From an uncultured Bordetella sp. (GTDB lineage: Bacteria > Pseudomonadota > Gammaproteobacteria > Burkholderiales > Burkholderiaceae_B), in NCBI GenBank assembly GCA_937881145.1, contig CALGFL010000481.1, forward strand, positions 1 to 12,628: a stretch of DNA of 12,628 bases, written 5' to 3'. The notes under the pieces were generated by a model. It saw only the letters and a list, made by a program, of their open reading frames with translations. It had not been told where the DNA came from and searched no databases. This document shows positions 1 through 6,080 of this stretch, piece after piece. Position numbers and translations under genes: made by a program. Position 1 is the stretch's first letter. The number at the start of each line of letters is the position of its first letter.

Positions 1-297
1 GATGCAGACACAGGTCGTGTGGTTGTGCGGCACGATCTTCTTGCCCGGCTTCATGACGTTCAGGTACAGCGCATAGGTGCTGTCGGCCTCTTCGTGGATC
101 AGATAGCGCGCCTGCAGATCGTCGCCGGTGGGCGCGGGATAGTCCTCGGCAGCCCACCAGTCCGGGTGGCCGGCGATGGCGATGAGTTCGCTCAGCACCG
201 CGTCCAGGTCCTGGCGCGTGATCGTGCCGGCGGTGCGGCGTTTGGCGGCCTCGATGAAGGCGGAAATGGCTCGCGTTTTGTCTTGCGTCTGGCCCAT
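1..297 (-). CDS. Cysteine dioxygenase-like cupin protein (partial; C-terminal part beyond the window)
   Basis: The minus strand is open for 99 codons from an ATG at 297-295 to the window edge, so only the N-terminal part is seen. A ribosome binding site (AAAGGAG) lies about 6 bases upstream of the ATG, which fixes the start. The protein begins MGQTQDKTRAISAF. Near the visible end it carries YALYLNVMKPGKK followed by PHNHTTCVCI. The H-x-H within PHNHT is the metal-binding start of a cupin barrel, in the form typical of thiol dioxygenases of the cysteine dioxygenase type I family. Members oxidise a thiol (cysteine or a related compound) to the sulfinate with non-haem iron, in the cytoplasm. The rest of the cupin motif is outside the window, so the substrate cannot be judged. 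The gene diverges from a LysR-type regulator, the usual layout for a regulator and its target. A plain cupin of other function is the main alternative. Confidence 0.72.
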   Translation of the reverse strand, partial: MGQTQDKTRAISAFIEAAKRRTAGTITRQDLDAVLSELIAIAGHPDWWAAEDYPAPTGDDLQARYLIHEEADSTYALYLNVMKPGKKIVPHNHTTCVCI

Positions 298-320
298 GTC
301 GATCTCCTTTCAATCGGTCA

Positions 321-349
321 ACTATGGGGCAAACACAGGTTGGCAACAA
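321..349 (-). promoter_or_regulatory. Candidate promoter of the cupin gene
   Basis: On the minus strand a -35-like TTGTTG (plus positions 344-349) and a -10-like CATAGT (321-326) are separated by 17 bases. Each is an imperfect match to the sigma-70 consensus (3 of 6 and 4 of 6). A poor -35 is common at promoters that need a LysR-type activator. The predicted start near 314 would give a short leader before the ATG at 297. This is inferred from spacing only. Confidence 0.3.
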
Positions 350-371
350 ATTAATTTTGCAAGAATAAATA

Positions 372-384
372 TAAGTATTTCTTA
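372..384. promoter_or_regulatory. Candidate LysR-type regulator binding site (T-N11-A box)
   Basis: The 13 bases TAAGTATTTCTTA form a perfect inverted repeat with 4-base arms (TAAG and CTTA) around 5 bases. It begins with T and ends with A 12 positions later, which is the classical T-N11-A motif of LysR-type regulators. It sits in an AT-rich stretch (about 350-385) that stands out in this GC-rich window. It is centred about 64 bases before the predicted start of the divergent cupin transcript, the usual position of an activator recognition site in this family. It also lies about 55 bases upstream of the regulator's own ATG, as expected for autoregulation. Confidence 0.45.
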
Positions 385-438
385 ATGATCTACTATGAGA
401 TGGCGCCCTCGCGCGGCGCTGATTTAAGGGATATCCCT

Positions 439-1311
439 ATGCAAAATCTCGACACCACGCTCTTGCGTACGCTCGTCACTATCGAGCGTACTAATACATT
501 TTCGGGTGCGGCGCATATCCTGTCCAAGACGCAGTCCGCCGTGACCCAGCAGATGCAGCGCCTGGAGGAACAACTGGGCTGCACCCTCTTCCTGAAAAAG
601 GGGCGAGGGCGGATATTGACGCCGCGCGGACGGCAACTGGCCGAGCACGCCCGGCGGCTGCTGGCCATCAACGACGAAGCCTTGCGCGCCCTGCGCGAGA
701 CGCAGATGGAAGGCGAGATCCGCTTCGGCGCGCCGCTGGACGTGGCCGACACCATCCTGCCGCCGATGTTGACGCACATTGCGTAGCTCGCGCCCAAAGT
801 CCGGCTGGAGATCCGCGTGGACCGCAGCCCTTTTTTGATGGAAGCGATGGCGGCGGGCGAGATCGACTTGTCGATCTCGACGCGCGTGGCGCCCGATATG
901 CGCGGCTTTGCAGTGCGCACCTCGCCGACGGTGTGGATCTGCGCGGCGGGGTATGTCTACAAGAAAAGTGCGCCGCTGCCTCTCATCCTGGCCGACGAGC
1001 CGAGCATTTTTCGCAAGATCGCGCTGGACGCGCTGGAACGGGCGAACCACAAGAATTGGCACATCAATTACCTGGCCCCCACCCTGGTCGGCATCAAGGC
1101 GGCGGTGCGTGCCGGCTTGGGCATTACCGCGCGCAGCACGGAATTTCTTGGCGCCGACATGCGTGTGCTGGGCGAGGCCGAAGGCCTGCCGCCCCTGCCG
1201 CCCATGACTTACTGGCTATGGGCGCGCAGCGATGCCTTGAGCCCGGTGACCATGCAGGTGTACGACATGCTCAAGGAGCGCTTCGAGCAGAAGCCGACCG
1301 AGACGAAGTGA
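439..1311 (+). pseudogene. LysR-type transcriptional regulator disrupted by an in-frame amber stop
   Basis: From the ATG at 439 (AAGGG 8 bases upstream) to the TGA at 1309-1311, one frame encodes a complete LysR-type regulator of normal length (290 codons) except for a TAG at 784-786, codon 116. Residues 1-60 hold the winged helix-turn-helix (LRTLVTIERTNTFSGAAHIL, then KTQSAVTQQMQRLEEQLG), followed by the linker helix. The effector-binding domain opens with GEIRFGAPLDVADT and is interrupted after LTHIA. It resumes in the same frame with LAPKVRLEIRVD and runs intact to the end. Only one base need change (for example CAG to TAG), so this looks like a recent nonsense mutation, not long decay. 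An upstream in-frame ATG at 385 lacks a ribosome binding site. The style resembles LrhA-like regulators. A 115-residue product keeping the DNA-binding domain could still be made. A sequencing error is possible. Confidence 0.85.
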
Positions 1312-1318
1312 GGGCCTG

Positions 1319-1333
1319 GCCGACAAGGTCGGC
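1319..1333 (+). terminator. Small hairpin after the LysR gene, weak terminator candidate
   Basis: GCCGAC and GTCGGC form a perfect 6-bp stem around a 3-base loop (AAG), 8 bases after the regulator's stop codon. There is no T-run after it, so it does not qualify as a standard intrinsic terminator. It may only stabilise the transcript end. Confidence 0.25.
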
Positions 1334-1415
1334 GGACATCGCCGGATACGGGCGCACCGAGCCCATACGGCGCTGACGGGACAGGTGAACGCGATCGGGG
1401 AATGGCATACGATCT

Positions 1416-1438
1416 GACTGGGCATCTCCTCCCCAGTC
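1416..1438. promoter_or_regulatory. Inverted repeat in the leader of the AidB-like gene
   Basis: GACTGGG (1416-1422) and CCCAGTC (1432-1438) are a perfect 7-bp inverted repeat with a 9-base loop. It ends 11 bases before the ribosome binding site (GAGGT, 1450-1454) of the acyl-CoA dehydrogenase gene. It could be an mRNA stem-loop or an operator. I saw no convincing promoter elsewhere in the 149-bp gap. Confidence 0.35.
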
Positions 1439-1460
1439 CCATGTCACGCGAGGTGCGCGC

Positions 1461-3116
1461 ATGACCGGCATCCATCCCAACAACCAGCCGCCCGAGCTGG
1501 CGAACTACAACGTCTATGCCAGCGATCCCGCGCTGCGCCGCGCGGTGCGGCGCGCCGGTGCCCAATGGCGCGAAGCCGAGCTGATCCGCCAGGGTGCCGA
1601 GTATGGCGCGCAGGCCACGCTGCGCCTGGCCGAGGACGCCGATCAATACCCTCCCGAGCTGCACACCCATTCGCCCTCGGGCGAGCGCATCGACTTCGTG
1701 AAGTTCCATCCCGCCTGGCACGAGATCATGAAGATCGCCCGGCACAACGGCCTGACCAATCTGCCGTACACGGACAAGCGTCCGTCTGCCTGGGTTGCCT
1801 ACGGCGCGTCGGTCTATATGCACATCCAGATCGAGGCCGGCACCTCGTGCCCCACCACGATGACCAAGGCCAGCATTGCGGTGCTCCAGCGCAACCCGGC
1901 GCTGTTCGACAGCATCTGGCCCAAGCTGGCGGACACGGTTCACGATCCGCGCGACATGGCGCTTGCCGGCAAGCGCTCCATGACCGTGGGCATGGGCATG
2001 ACCGAAAAGCAGGGCGGCAGCGACCTGCGCACCAACGAGACGCGCGCCGCGCCCGCCGGCAGTGGCCCTTGGGGCGAGGAGTTCCTCATCAACGGCCACA
2101 AGTGGTTCTTTTCCGCGCCCATGTGCGACGCCCACCTGGTGCTCGCCAGAACGCCGGAGCGCGGGCTGTCGTGCTTTTACGTGCCGCGCTGGCGGCCGGA
2201 CGGCGGCAAGAATCCCATCCATATCCAGCGCCTAAAGGATAAGGTGGGCAACCGTTCCAACGCCAGCAGCGAGGTCGAATTCCACGATGCCTGGGGCGTG
2301 CTGGTCGGCGAGCAAGGCCGCGGCATCCCGACCCTCGTCGAGATGGCCACCCACACCCGCCTGGATATCGCCTTGGCCAGCGCCGGCCTCATGCGGCGCG
2401 CCTTCGCCCAGGCGCTGCACCATGCACGCAACCGCTACGCCTTCGGCAAGGCGCTGGCCGACCAGCCCTTGATGCGCGAAGTGCTGGGCGACATGGCGCT
2501 CGAATCCGAAGCCGCCATGCTGCTGGCGATGGACCTGGCCGCCCGCTTCGGCTCGACCGATGCGCTGGACATGGCCTGGCAGCGCCTGCTGACACCGGTG
2601 GCGAAGTTCTGGAACACCAGGCGCTCGGTCGCCCTCGCTGCCGAGGCGATGGAGGTCTTCGGCGGCAACGGCTACGTCGAGACCGGCCCGATGGGGCGCC
2701 TCTACCGCGAGGCCCCGGTCAATTCGATCTGGGAAGGCTCCGGCAACGTCATGTGCCTGGACGTGCTGCGTGCCGTCGCGCGCTCGCCCGAGGATGTGCA
2801 ACGGGTGCTGGGGCATCTGCTGGACGTGGCGGCGGACGAACCCGTGCTGCGCTTGCAGATCGAGCAGTTGCGCGCGAGGCTGCTGCAGCCTGCGCCGGAC
2901 GTGGAGCGTGATGCGCGGCGCCTGACGCAAAAGCTCGCGCTGTGCGCGCAGGCCGGTCTGATGCTGCAGCATGCCGGCCCGGCCGCCGCCGCGGCCTTTA
3001 TCGGCAGTCGCTTCGATCCCGACTGGGGCACGGTCTTCGGTGTCGGCGCTGGCGCCACCGATTCGGCGGCGCTGCTGCGCGATGCCTGGGACGCCGCCGC
3101 GATGGGCGCGCACTGA
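1461..3116 (+). CDS. aidB: AidB-like acyl-CoA dehydrogenase family protein
   Basis: The 551-residue product matches E. coli AidB (about 541 residues) along nearly its whole length. This is the flavoprotein of the alkylation (Ada) response, related to isovaleryl-CoA dehydrogenases. Signature stretches shared with AidB are GMGMTEKQGGSD (residues 177-188, flavin-contact region), NGHKWFFSAP (211-220), LKDKVGNRSNAS (258-269) and VNSIWEGSGNVMCLDVLR (420-437). Glu425 in the IWEG motif occupies the position of the catalytic base of acyl-CoA dehydrogenases. AidB proteins bind FAD and, in E. coli, DNA; their physiological substrate is unsettled. The start at 1461 has GAGGT six bases upstream. The last ~50 residues here are Ala/Gly-rich with only two basic residues, so DNA binding should not be assumed. 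No ada or alkB gene is nearby. A dehydrogenase of small branched acyl-CoAs is the alternative role. Confidence 0.88.
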   Translation: MTGIHPNNQPPELANYNVYASDPALRRAVRRAGAQWREAELIRQGAEYGAQATLRLAEDADQYPPELHTHSPSGERIDFVKFHPAWHEIMKIARHNGLTNLPYTDKRPSAWVAYGASVYMHIQIEAGTSCPTTMTKASIAVLQRNPALFDSIWPKLADTVHDPRDMALAGKRSMTVGMGMTEKQGGSDLRTNETRAAPAGSGPWGEEFLINGHKWFFSAPMCDAHLVLARTPERGLSCFYVPRWRPDGGKNPIHIQRLKDKVGNRSNASSEVEFHDAWGVLVGEQGRGIPTLVEMATHTRLDIALASAGLMRRAFAQALHHARNRYAFGKALADQPLMREVLGDMALESEAAMLLAMDLAARFGSTDALDMAWQRLLTPVAKFWNTRRSVALAAEAMEVFGGNGYVETGPMGRLYREAPVNSIWEGSGNVMCLDVLRAVARSPEDVQRVLGHLLDVAADEPVLRLQIEQLRARLLQPAPDVERDARRLTQKLALCAQAGLMLQHAGPAAAAAFIGSRFDPDWGTVFGVGAGATDSAALLRDAWDAAAMGAH

Positions 3117-3147
3117 CCGATTCTCGGGCTTTTCTATAAAACGCGGC

Positions 3148-4080
3148 CTACTTTGCCCGCCGGCCGCCGATGGCGTCGAGCGAGATGCGCGTTTCGCCGT
3201 CCGTGGCGCGGCGCGCCGCGGCGCGCCAGGCATGGCCGTAGGCCACCTCGATGCTGAGCGCGATGCGGCCATCGGGGCCGCGTTGCGCTTGCAGGGCCGC
3301 GCACAGGCGATCGCGCCAGGCACGGCCGGGCAGGCCGGCGCGCCGGCCGGTGGCGGGGTTGCCGCCCAAGGCCCACACGTCGGCCAGCAGCTTGTGCGGC
3401 GTTTCGTAGGTGAGCGTGAGCGTTTCCTGGTCCATCACCGGATCGGTGTAGCCGTTCTCGATCAGCAGGTCGCCGAAATCGTGCATGTCCACGAAGCCCG
3501 GCGTGGCGGTGCGCAGGCCGGCATCGTCCAAAGCCTGCCGCAGTTCGCGCAGGGTACCCGGGCCCAGGCACGAGAACATGGCCAGCCCGTTCACGCGCAG
3601 CACGCGGCGCCATTCGGCCAGTGCCGCGTGCGGTTCGGGATGCCAGTGCAGCGCCAGGTTGGACCAGACCAGGTCCAGCGACTCGGGCTCCAGGCCGGTG
3701 TCGGCCAGGTCGGCCTGCACGTACTGAATCGCGGCTTTCTTGCCGGGCTCTTTGCCGATCAGGCGCCCCAGCCAGGCACCCATGCCGGCGGGCCGGAAGC
3801 GGCGGCGCGCATGCGCCAGCAAGGGTTCGCAGTGATCCAGGCCGATGTAGCCGGCCTGCGGATAGCGTTCGCGCAGCAAGACGAGGTTGTCGCCCGCGCC
3901 GCAGCCGGCGTCGAGCATCAGCTTGGGATCGAGGCGGATATAGGCCAGCCGCCCCAGCATGCGGCGGGCGATCTCGCGGTAGAGAAACTGCGCGCCGGCC
4001 AGATCGCCGCGGCGGGCGAACTGGCGCCGCACGTGCGCGGGCGAAAGAGGCAGGGTGGGCGGTGTATCGGGCAGGGACAT
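3148..4080 (-). CDS. BioC-like SAM-dependent methyltransferase
   Basis: This 310-residue protein has a class I SAM-methyltransferase fold. Motif I is LDAGCGAGD (56-64), the acidic residue after strand 2 is in YIGLD (78-82), and the post-motif stretch LDLVWSNLALHW (135-146) precedes EWRRVLRVNGLAMFS (156-170) and GPGTLREL (173-180). WSNLALHW followed by the G-T-L-x-E-L segment is characteristic of the BioC family, which methylates malonyl-ACP to start pimelate synthesis for biotin. It is longer than E. coli BioC (about 251 residues). Part of the difference is a basic insert near residues 94-115, between the SAM-binding strands. No other bio gene is nearby, so the biotin role rests on family resemblance alone. 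A broader methyltransferase role is possible. The ATG at 4080 has only a weak ribosome binding site. The gene converges on the AidB-like gene with a 31-bp gap and diverges from comF. Confidence 0.75.
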   Translation of the reverse strand: MSLPDTPPTLPLSPAHVRRQFARRGDLAGAQFLYREIARRMLGRLAYIRLDPKLMLDAGCGAGDNLVLLRERYPQAGYIGLDHCEPLLAHARRRFRPAGMGAWLGRLIGKEPGKKAAIQYVQADLADTGLEPESLDLVWSNLALHWHPEPHAALAEWRRVLRVNGLAMFSCLGPGTLRELRQALDDAGLRTATPGFVDMHDFGDLLIENGYTDPVMDQETLTLTYETPHKLLADVWALGGNPATGRRAGLPGRAWRDRLCAALQAQRGPDGRIALSIEVAYGHAWRAAARRATDGETRISLDAIGGRRAK

Positions 4081-4157
4081 TTCTATCGCGCCTGGCCTGG
4101 CGGCTCGGCGATGGGCATGGTGTGATGCGGGCCGGTTGGTTTCGAAGGGGCCGGCTC

Positions 4158-4982
4158 ATGGCGCCTGGCAAGATCCGCGCGGCGCTTGTCCGCATTATCC
4201 CGCATCCGTGCGCAACGGCCTGGGCGGCGGTTCGGCGTGGCCTGGTGCGGCTCGGGCGCGGCCTGTTGGCGGGCATCGGTTCGAACTGCCCCGTGTGCGA
4301 AGGCGCGGCGCGCGCCGGCTTGCTGTGCGAGGCTTGCGCGCAGGACGCGCTGAGGCAGTCGGCGGCGCGGCGATGTCCGCGCTGCGCCTTGCGCCTGGGC
4401 GCGACTCAAGCCGGCAAGCACGGCGGCCTGTGTGTCGATTGCGCCCTGCATCCGCCGGCCTTCGCGCAGACCGTGGCGGCCTTCGATTATGCGGATCCGT
4501 TCGATGCGCTGATCGGCCGCTACAAGGGCGCGCGCCGCCACGTCGTGGCCAGCGCCTTGGCGCAGGCGCTGGGCCAGGCGGTGCGGGCGGCCGATGCCCG
4601 ATCAGGCACAGGGCTCGCGTCCATCGATGCCGTGGTGCCGATTCCGGCCAGCCGCGCGTCCTTGAAGCAGCGCGGATTCAATCCCGCCGGCGAGCTGGCG
4701 CGCGGCCTATCGCGGCGGTTCGAATTGCGGTTGCTGCGCAGTGTTCTGCGCCGCCGCCATGACGGCGCCGCGCGCCAGGCCAGCCTGACGCGGCGCGAGC
4801 GCGAGGCCGCGGCGCTCGATGCCTACGTCTGCGCACGTCGGCTCGACGGCCTGCGCATCGCGCTCGTGGACGATGTGATGACCACCGGCAGCACGGCCGA
4901 TGCGGCGGCGCGCGCCTTGCTGGCCGCGGGGGCGGCAAGCGTCACGGTATGGGTGGCGGCGCGCACGCCCAAATCATTTTGA
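4158..4982 (+). CDS. comF: ComF family protein (amidophosphoribosyltransferase-like)
   Basis: The product (274 residues) has the ComF layout. An N-terminal zinc-ribbon region carries four CxxC pairs: CPVC (44-47), CEAC (57-60), CPRC (73-76) and CVDC (92-95). A type I phosphoribosyltransferase domain follows, with VVPIPASRASLKQRGFN (159-175) and the PRPP-binding loop IALVDDVMTTGST (234-246). ComF proteins are needed for natural transformation in Haemophilus and Bacillus, where they act in the cytoplasm on incoming single-stranded DNA. They are also kept in many bacteria not known to be competent. The frame is open far upstream over the antisense of the methyltransferase gene. The start at 4158 is chosen because GAAGGGG lies 7 bases before it and because it begins the conserved protein. 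The gene diverges from the BioC-like gene (77 bp) and is 12 bp from trmL, so the pair is probably one transcript. Confidence 0.9.
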   Translation: MAPGKIRAALVRIIPHPCATAWAAVRRGLVRLGRGLLAGIGSNCPVCEGAARAGLLCEACAQDALRQSAARRCPRCALRLGATQAGKHGGLCVDCALHPPAFAQTVAAFDYADPFDALIGRYKGARRHVVASALAQALGQAVRAADARSGTGLASIDAVVPIPASRASLKQRGFNPAGELARGLSRRFELRLLRSVLRRRHDGAARQASLTRREREAAALDAYVCARRLDGLRIALVDDVMTTGSTADAAARALLAAGAASVTVWVAARTPKSF

Positions 4983-4994
4983 GATAATGACGGC

Positions 4995-5465
4995 ATGTTC
5001 CATGTCGTCCTCGTCTGCCCCGAAATCCCGCCCAACACGGGCAATGCCATCCGCCTGTGCGCCAACACCGGCGCGCAGCTCCATCTGGTGCGGCCCCTGG
5101 GCTTCGATCTGGACGACGCCAAACTGCGCCGCGCCGGGCTGGATTATCACGAGTGGCAGCCTGTGCAAGTGCACGACAGCCTGCCGCTGGCCTTGCAGGC
5201 GACGGGCGCGCCCGCGCCGCGCCTCTTCGCCATGACGACGCGAGCCGAGCAGCGCGTGGGCGAGGTGGCTTTGCTGCCGGGAGACGTGTTCGTGTTCGGC
5301 CGCGAAACCGCGGGTTTGTCGGCCGAGCATCTGGCCCTGTTCGACACGCCGCAACGCCTGCGCCTGCCCATGCGGGCAGGCCAGCGCAGCTTGAACCTGT
5401 CGAACGCAGTGGCGGTGACGGTGTTCGAGGCCTGGCGCCAGCAGGGCTACGCGGGCGGGATCTGA
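4995..5465 (+). CDS. trmL: tRNA (cytidine(34)-2'-O)-methyltransferase TrmL
   Basis: At 156 residues this is a single-domain SPOUT methyltransferase the size of E. coli TrmL (YibK, 157). The three knot motifs are in order: [12 protein letters not shown] (9-20), FGRETAGLS (101-109) and [18 protein letters not shown] (124-141). TrmL acts as a dimer in the cytoplasm, using SAM to methylate the ribose 2'-OH at wobble position 34 of the two tRNA-Leu species with CmAA and cmnm5UmAA anticodons. The ATG at 4995 follows comF by 12 bp and has only a poor ribosome binding site, which suggests translation coupled to comF. The gene ends 6 bp from the convergent stop of the small exported protein, with no terminator visible between them. 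In E. coli, trmL sits next to cysE-gpsA-secB-grxC. Here it keeps that neighbourhood but is on the opposite strand. Confidence 0.93.
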   Translation: MFHVVLVCPEIPPNTGNAIRLCANTGAQLHLVRPLGFDLDDAKLRRAGLDYHEWQPVQVHDSLPLALQATGAPAPRLFAMTTRAEQRVGEVALLPGDVFVFGRETAGLSAEHLALFDTPQRLRLPMRAGQRSLNLSNAVAVTVFEAWRQQGYAGGI

Positions 5466-5471
5466 CCGTTC

Positions 5472-5999
5472 TCAGTTAATGCTGTAGCCGCGGCCTTTCA
5501 TGCAGGCGCCGATGGCGCGCGAATACGACGAGGTCTGCGCGCCGGTGGTCCATTGCGAAACCTGTGCAGGGTCGTAGCCGCTTTGATTGGAGGCCCAGCG
5601 CTCGCATGCTGCGCGGTCGCCGGCCTGCTGGGTCGCGCTCTGATTATGCATGGGGTAGGCGATCACGTCGGACGAGGCGACGACGGGCTGAGGCGGCGCG
5701 ACCACCACCGGCTGCGTGGAATAGACCACAGGCGGCGTGGAATAGACGGGCGGCATGGAATACACCGGTGGCGCATAGACCACGGGCGGCGGCCCGTAGA
5801 AAGGCGCCGGATACACGTAGGTCGGTTCGCTCAAGCTCATGACCGTGCCCGCGGCAGCCAGGCCCACGACCGCGCCGAGGACAAAACCGCCGCCATGATG
5901 GTAATGGCCGCCTCGGCCCCAGGCGTTGGCGGTGCCGCAGGCTGCGCTCAGGCTGACGACCAGCGCCAGGGCGGCAGTTTTGAATGCGATGGGTTTCAT
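5472..5999 (-). CDS. Small exported glycine-zipper protein with Pro/Tyr/Val repeats, function unknown
   Basis: I do not recognise a named gene. The 175-residue product starts MKPIAFKTAALAL, a clear signal peptide. Cleavage could be after the A-N-A motif (residues 24-26), or Cys21 in SAAC could be lipidated as a weak lipobox. Next comes a His-rich patch (GHYHHGGG, 31-38). A hydrophobic glycine zipper follows, with glycines at 38, 42, 46 and 51. Residues 63-107 are low-complexity repeats of PPVVY/PPVYS type, encoded by imperfect 18-21-bp tandem repeats. A compact C-terminal region (128-175) has Cys132 and Cys166 and ends ACMKGRGYSIN. Similar C-terminal ends occur in small uncharacterised envelope proteins of Burkholderiales. 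The start at 5999 has GGAGA seven bases upstream; an upstream ATG at 6038 would overlap the inverted repeat. It lies 81 bp downstream of gpsA on the same strand and could be read through from it. Confidence 0.82.
   Translation of the reverse strand: MKPIAFKTAALALVVSLSAACGTANAWGRGGHYHHGGGFVLGAVVGLAAAGTVMSLSEPTYVYPAPFYGPPPVVYAPPVYSMPPVYSTPPVVYSTQPVVVAPPQPVVASSDVIAYPMHNQSATQQAGDRAACERWASNQSGYDPAQVSQWTTGAQTSSYSRAIGACMKGRGYSIN
5714..5765. repeat. Imperfect tandem repeat inside the glycine-zipper gene
   Basis: GCGTGGAATAGAC occurs at 5714-5726 and exactly again at 5735-5747, a 21-base period. A diverged copy (GCATGGAATACAC) is at 5753-5765. On the coding strand these encode the Y-S-T-P-P-V and Y-S-M-P-P-V units of the Pro/Tyr/Val region. 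Since periods are multiples of three, copy-number changes would stay in frame. Confidence 0.7.
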
Positions 6000-6014
6000 G
6001 TCGGTCTCCGCGCG

Positions 6015-6039
6015 ATTGCGTGCGCGCAAGGCACGCAAT
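6015..6039. promoter_or_regulatory. Nine-base-pair perfect inverted repeat upstream of the exported-protein gene
   Basis: ATTGCGTGC (6015-6023) and GCACGCAAT (6031-6039) are exact reverse complements around 7 bases. On the minus strand the repeat ends about 5 bases before the GGAGA ribosome binding site of the gene starting at 5999. It could fold in the mRNA leader and affect ribosome access, or be an operator for a dimeric regulator. There is no T-run after it, so it is unlikely to be a terminator for gpsA. Confidence 0.5.
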
Positions 6040-6080
6040 GCGTTGAGCCTAATTTACTCCTGATCGGCTGAAAGCCTGTT

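Noticed and set aside
19..354. Plus-strand open frame of 111 codons at the left edge
   Set aside because: It is antisense to the cupin gene, which has a good ribosome binding site and a recognisable H-x-H motif on the minus strand.
817..1311. Separate 164-residue gene made from the C-terminal half of the LysR frame
   Set aside because: It is in the same frame as the N-terminal half, has no ribosome binding site at 817, and is an effector-binding domain without its DNA-binding part. One disrupted gene explains both halves.
3117..3147. Bidirectional terminator between the convergent AidB-like and BioC-like genes
   Set aside because: The gap contains TATAAAACGC but no inverted repeat of useful length next to a T-run on either strand.
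2971..4125. 384-codon plus-strand frame over the BioC-like gene
   Set aside because: It is antisense to a recognisable methyltransferase and overlaps the end of the AidB-like gene in another frame. No domain is visible.
3621..4157. N-terminal extension of comF by 179 codons
   Set aside because: It is open only because it is antisense to the methyltransferase gene. The extension is Arg/Pro/Ala-rich noise, and the good ribosome binding site is at 4144-4150 before the ATG at 4158.
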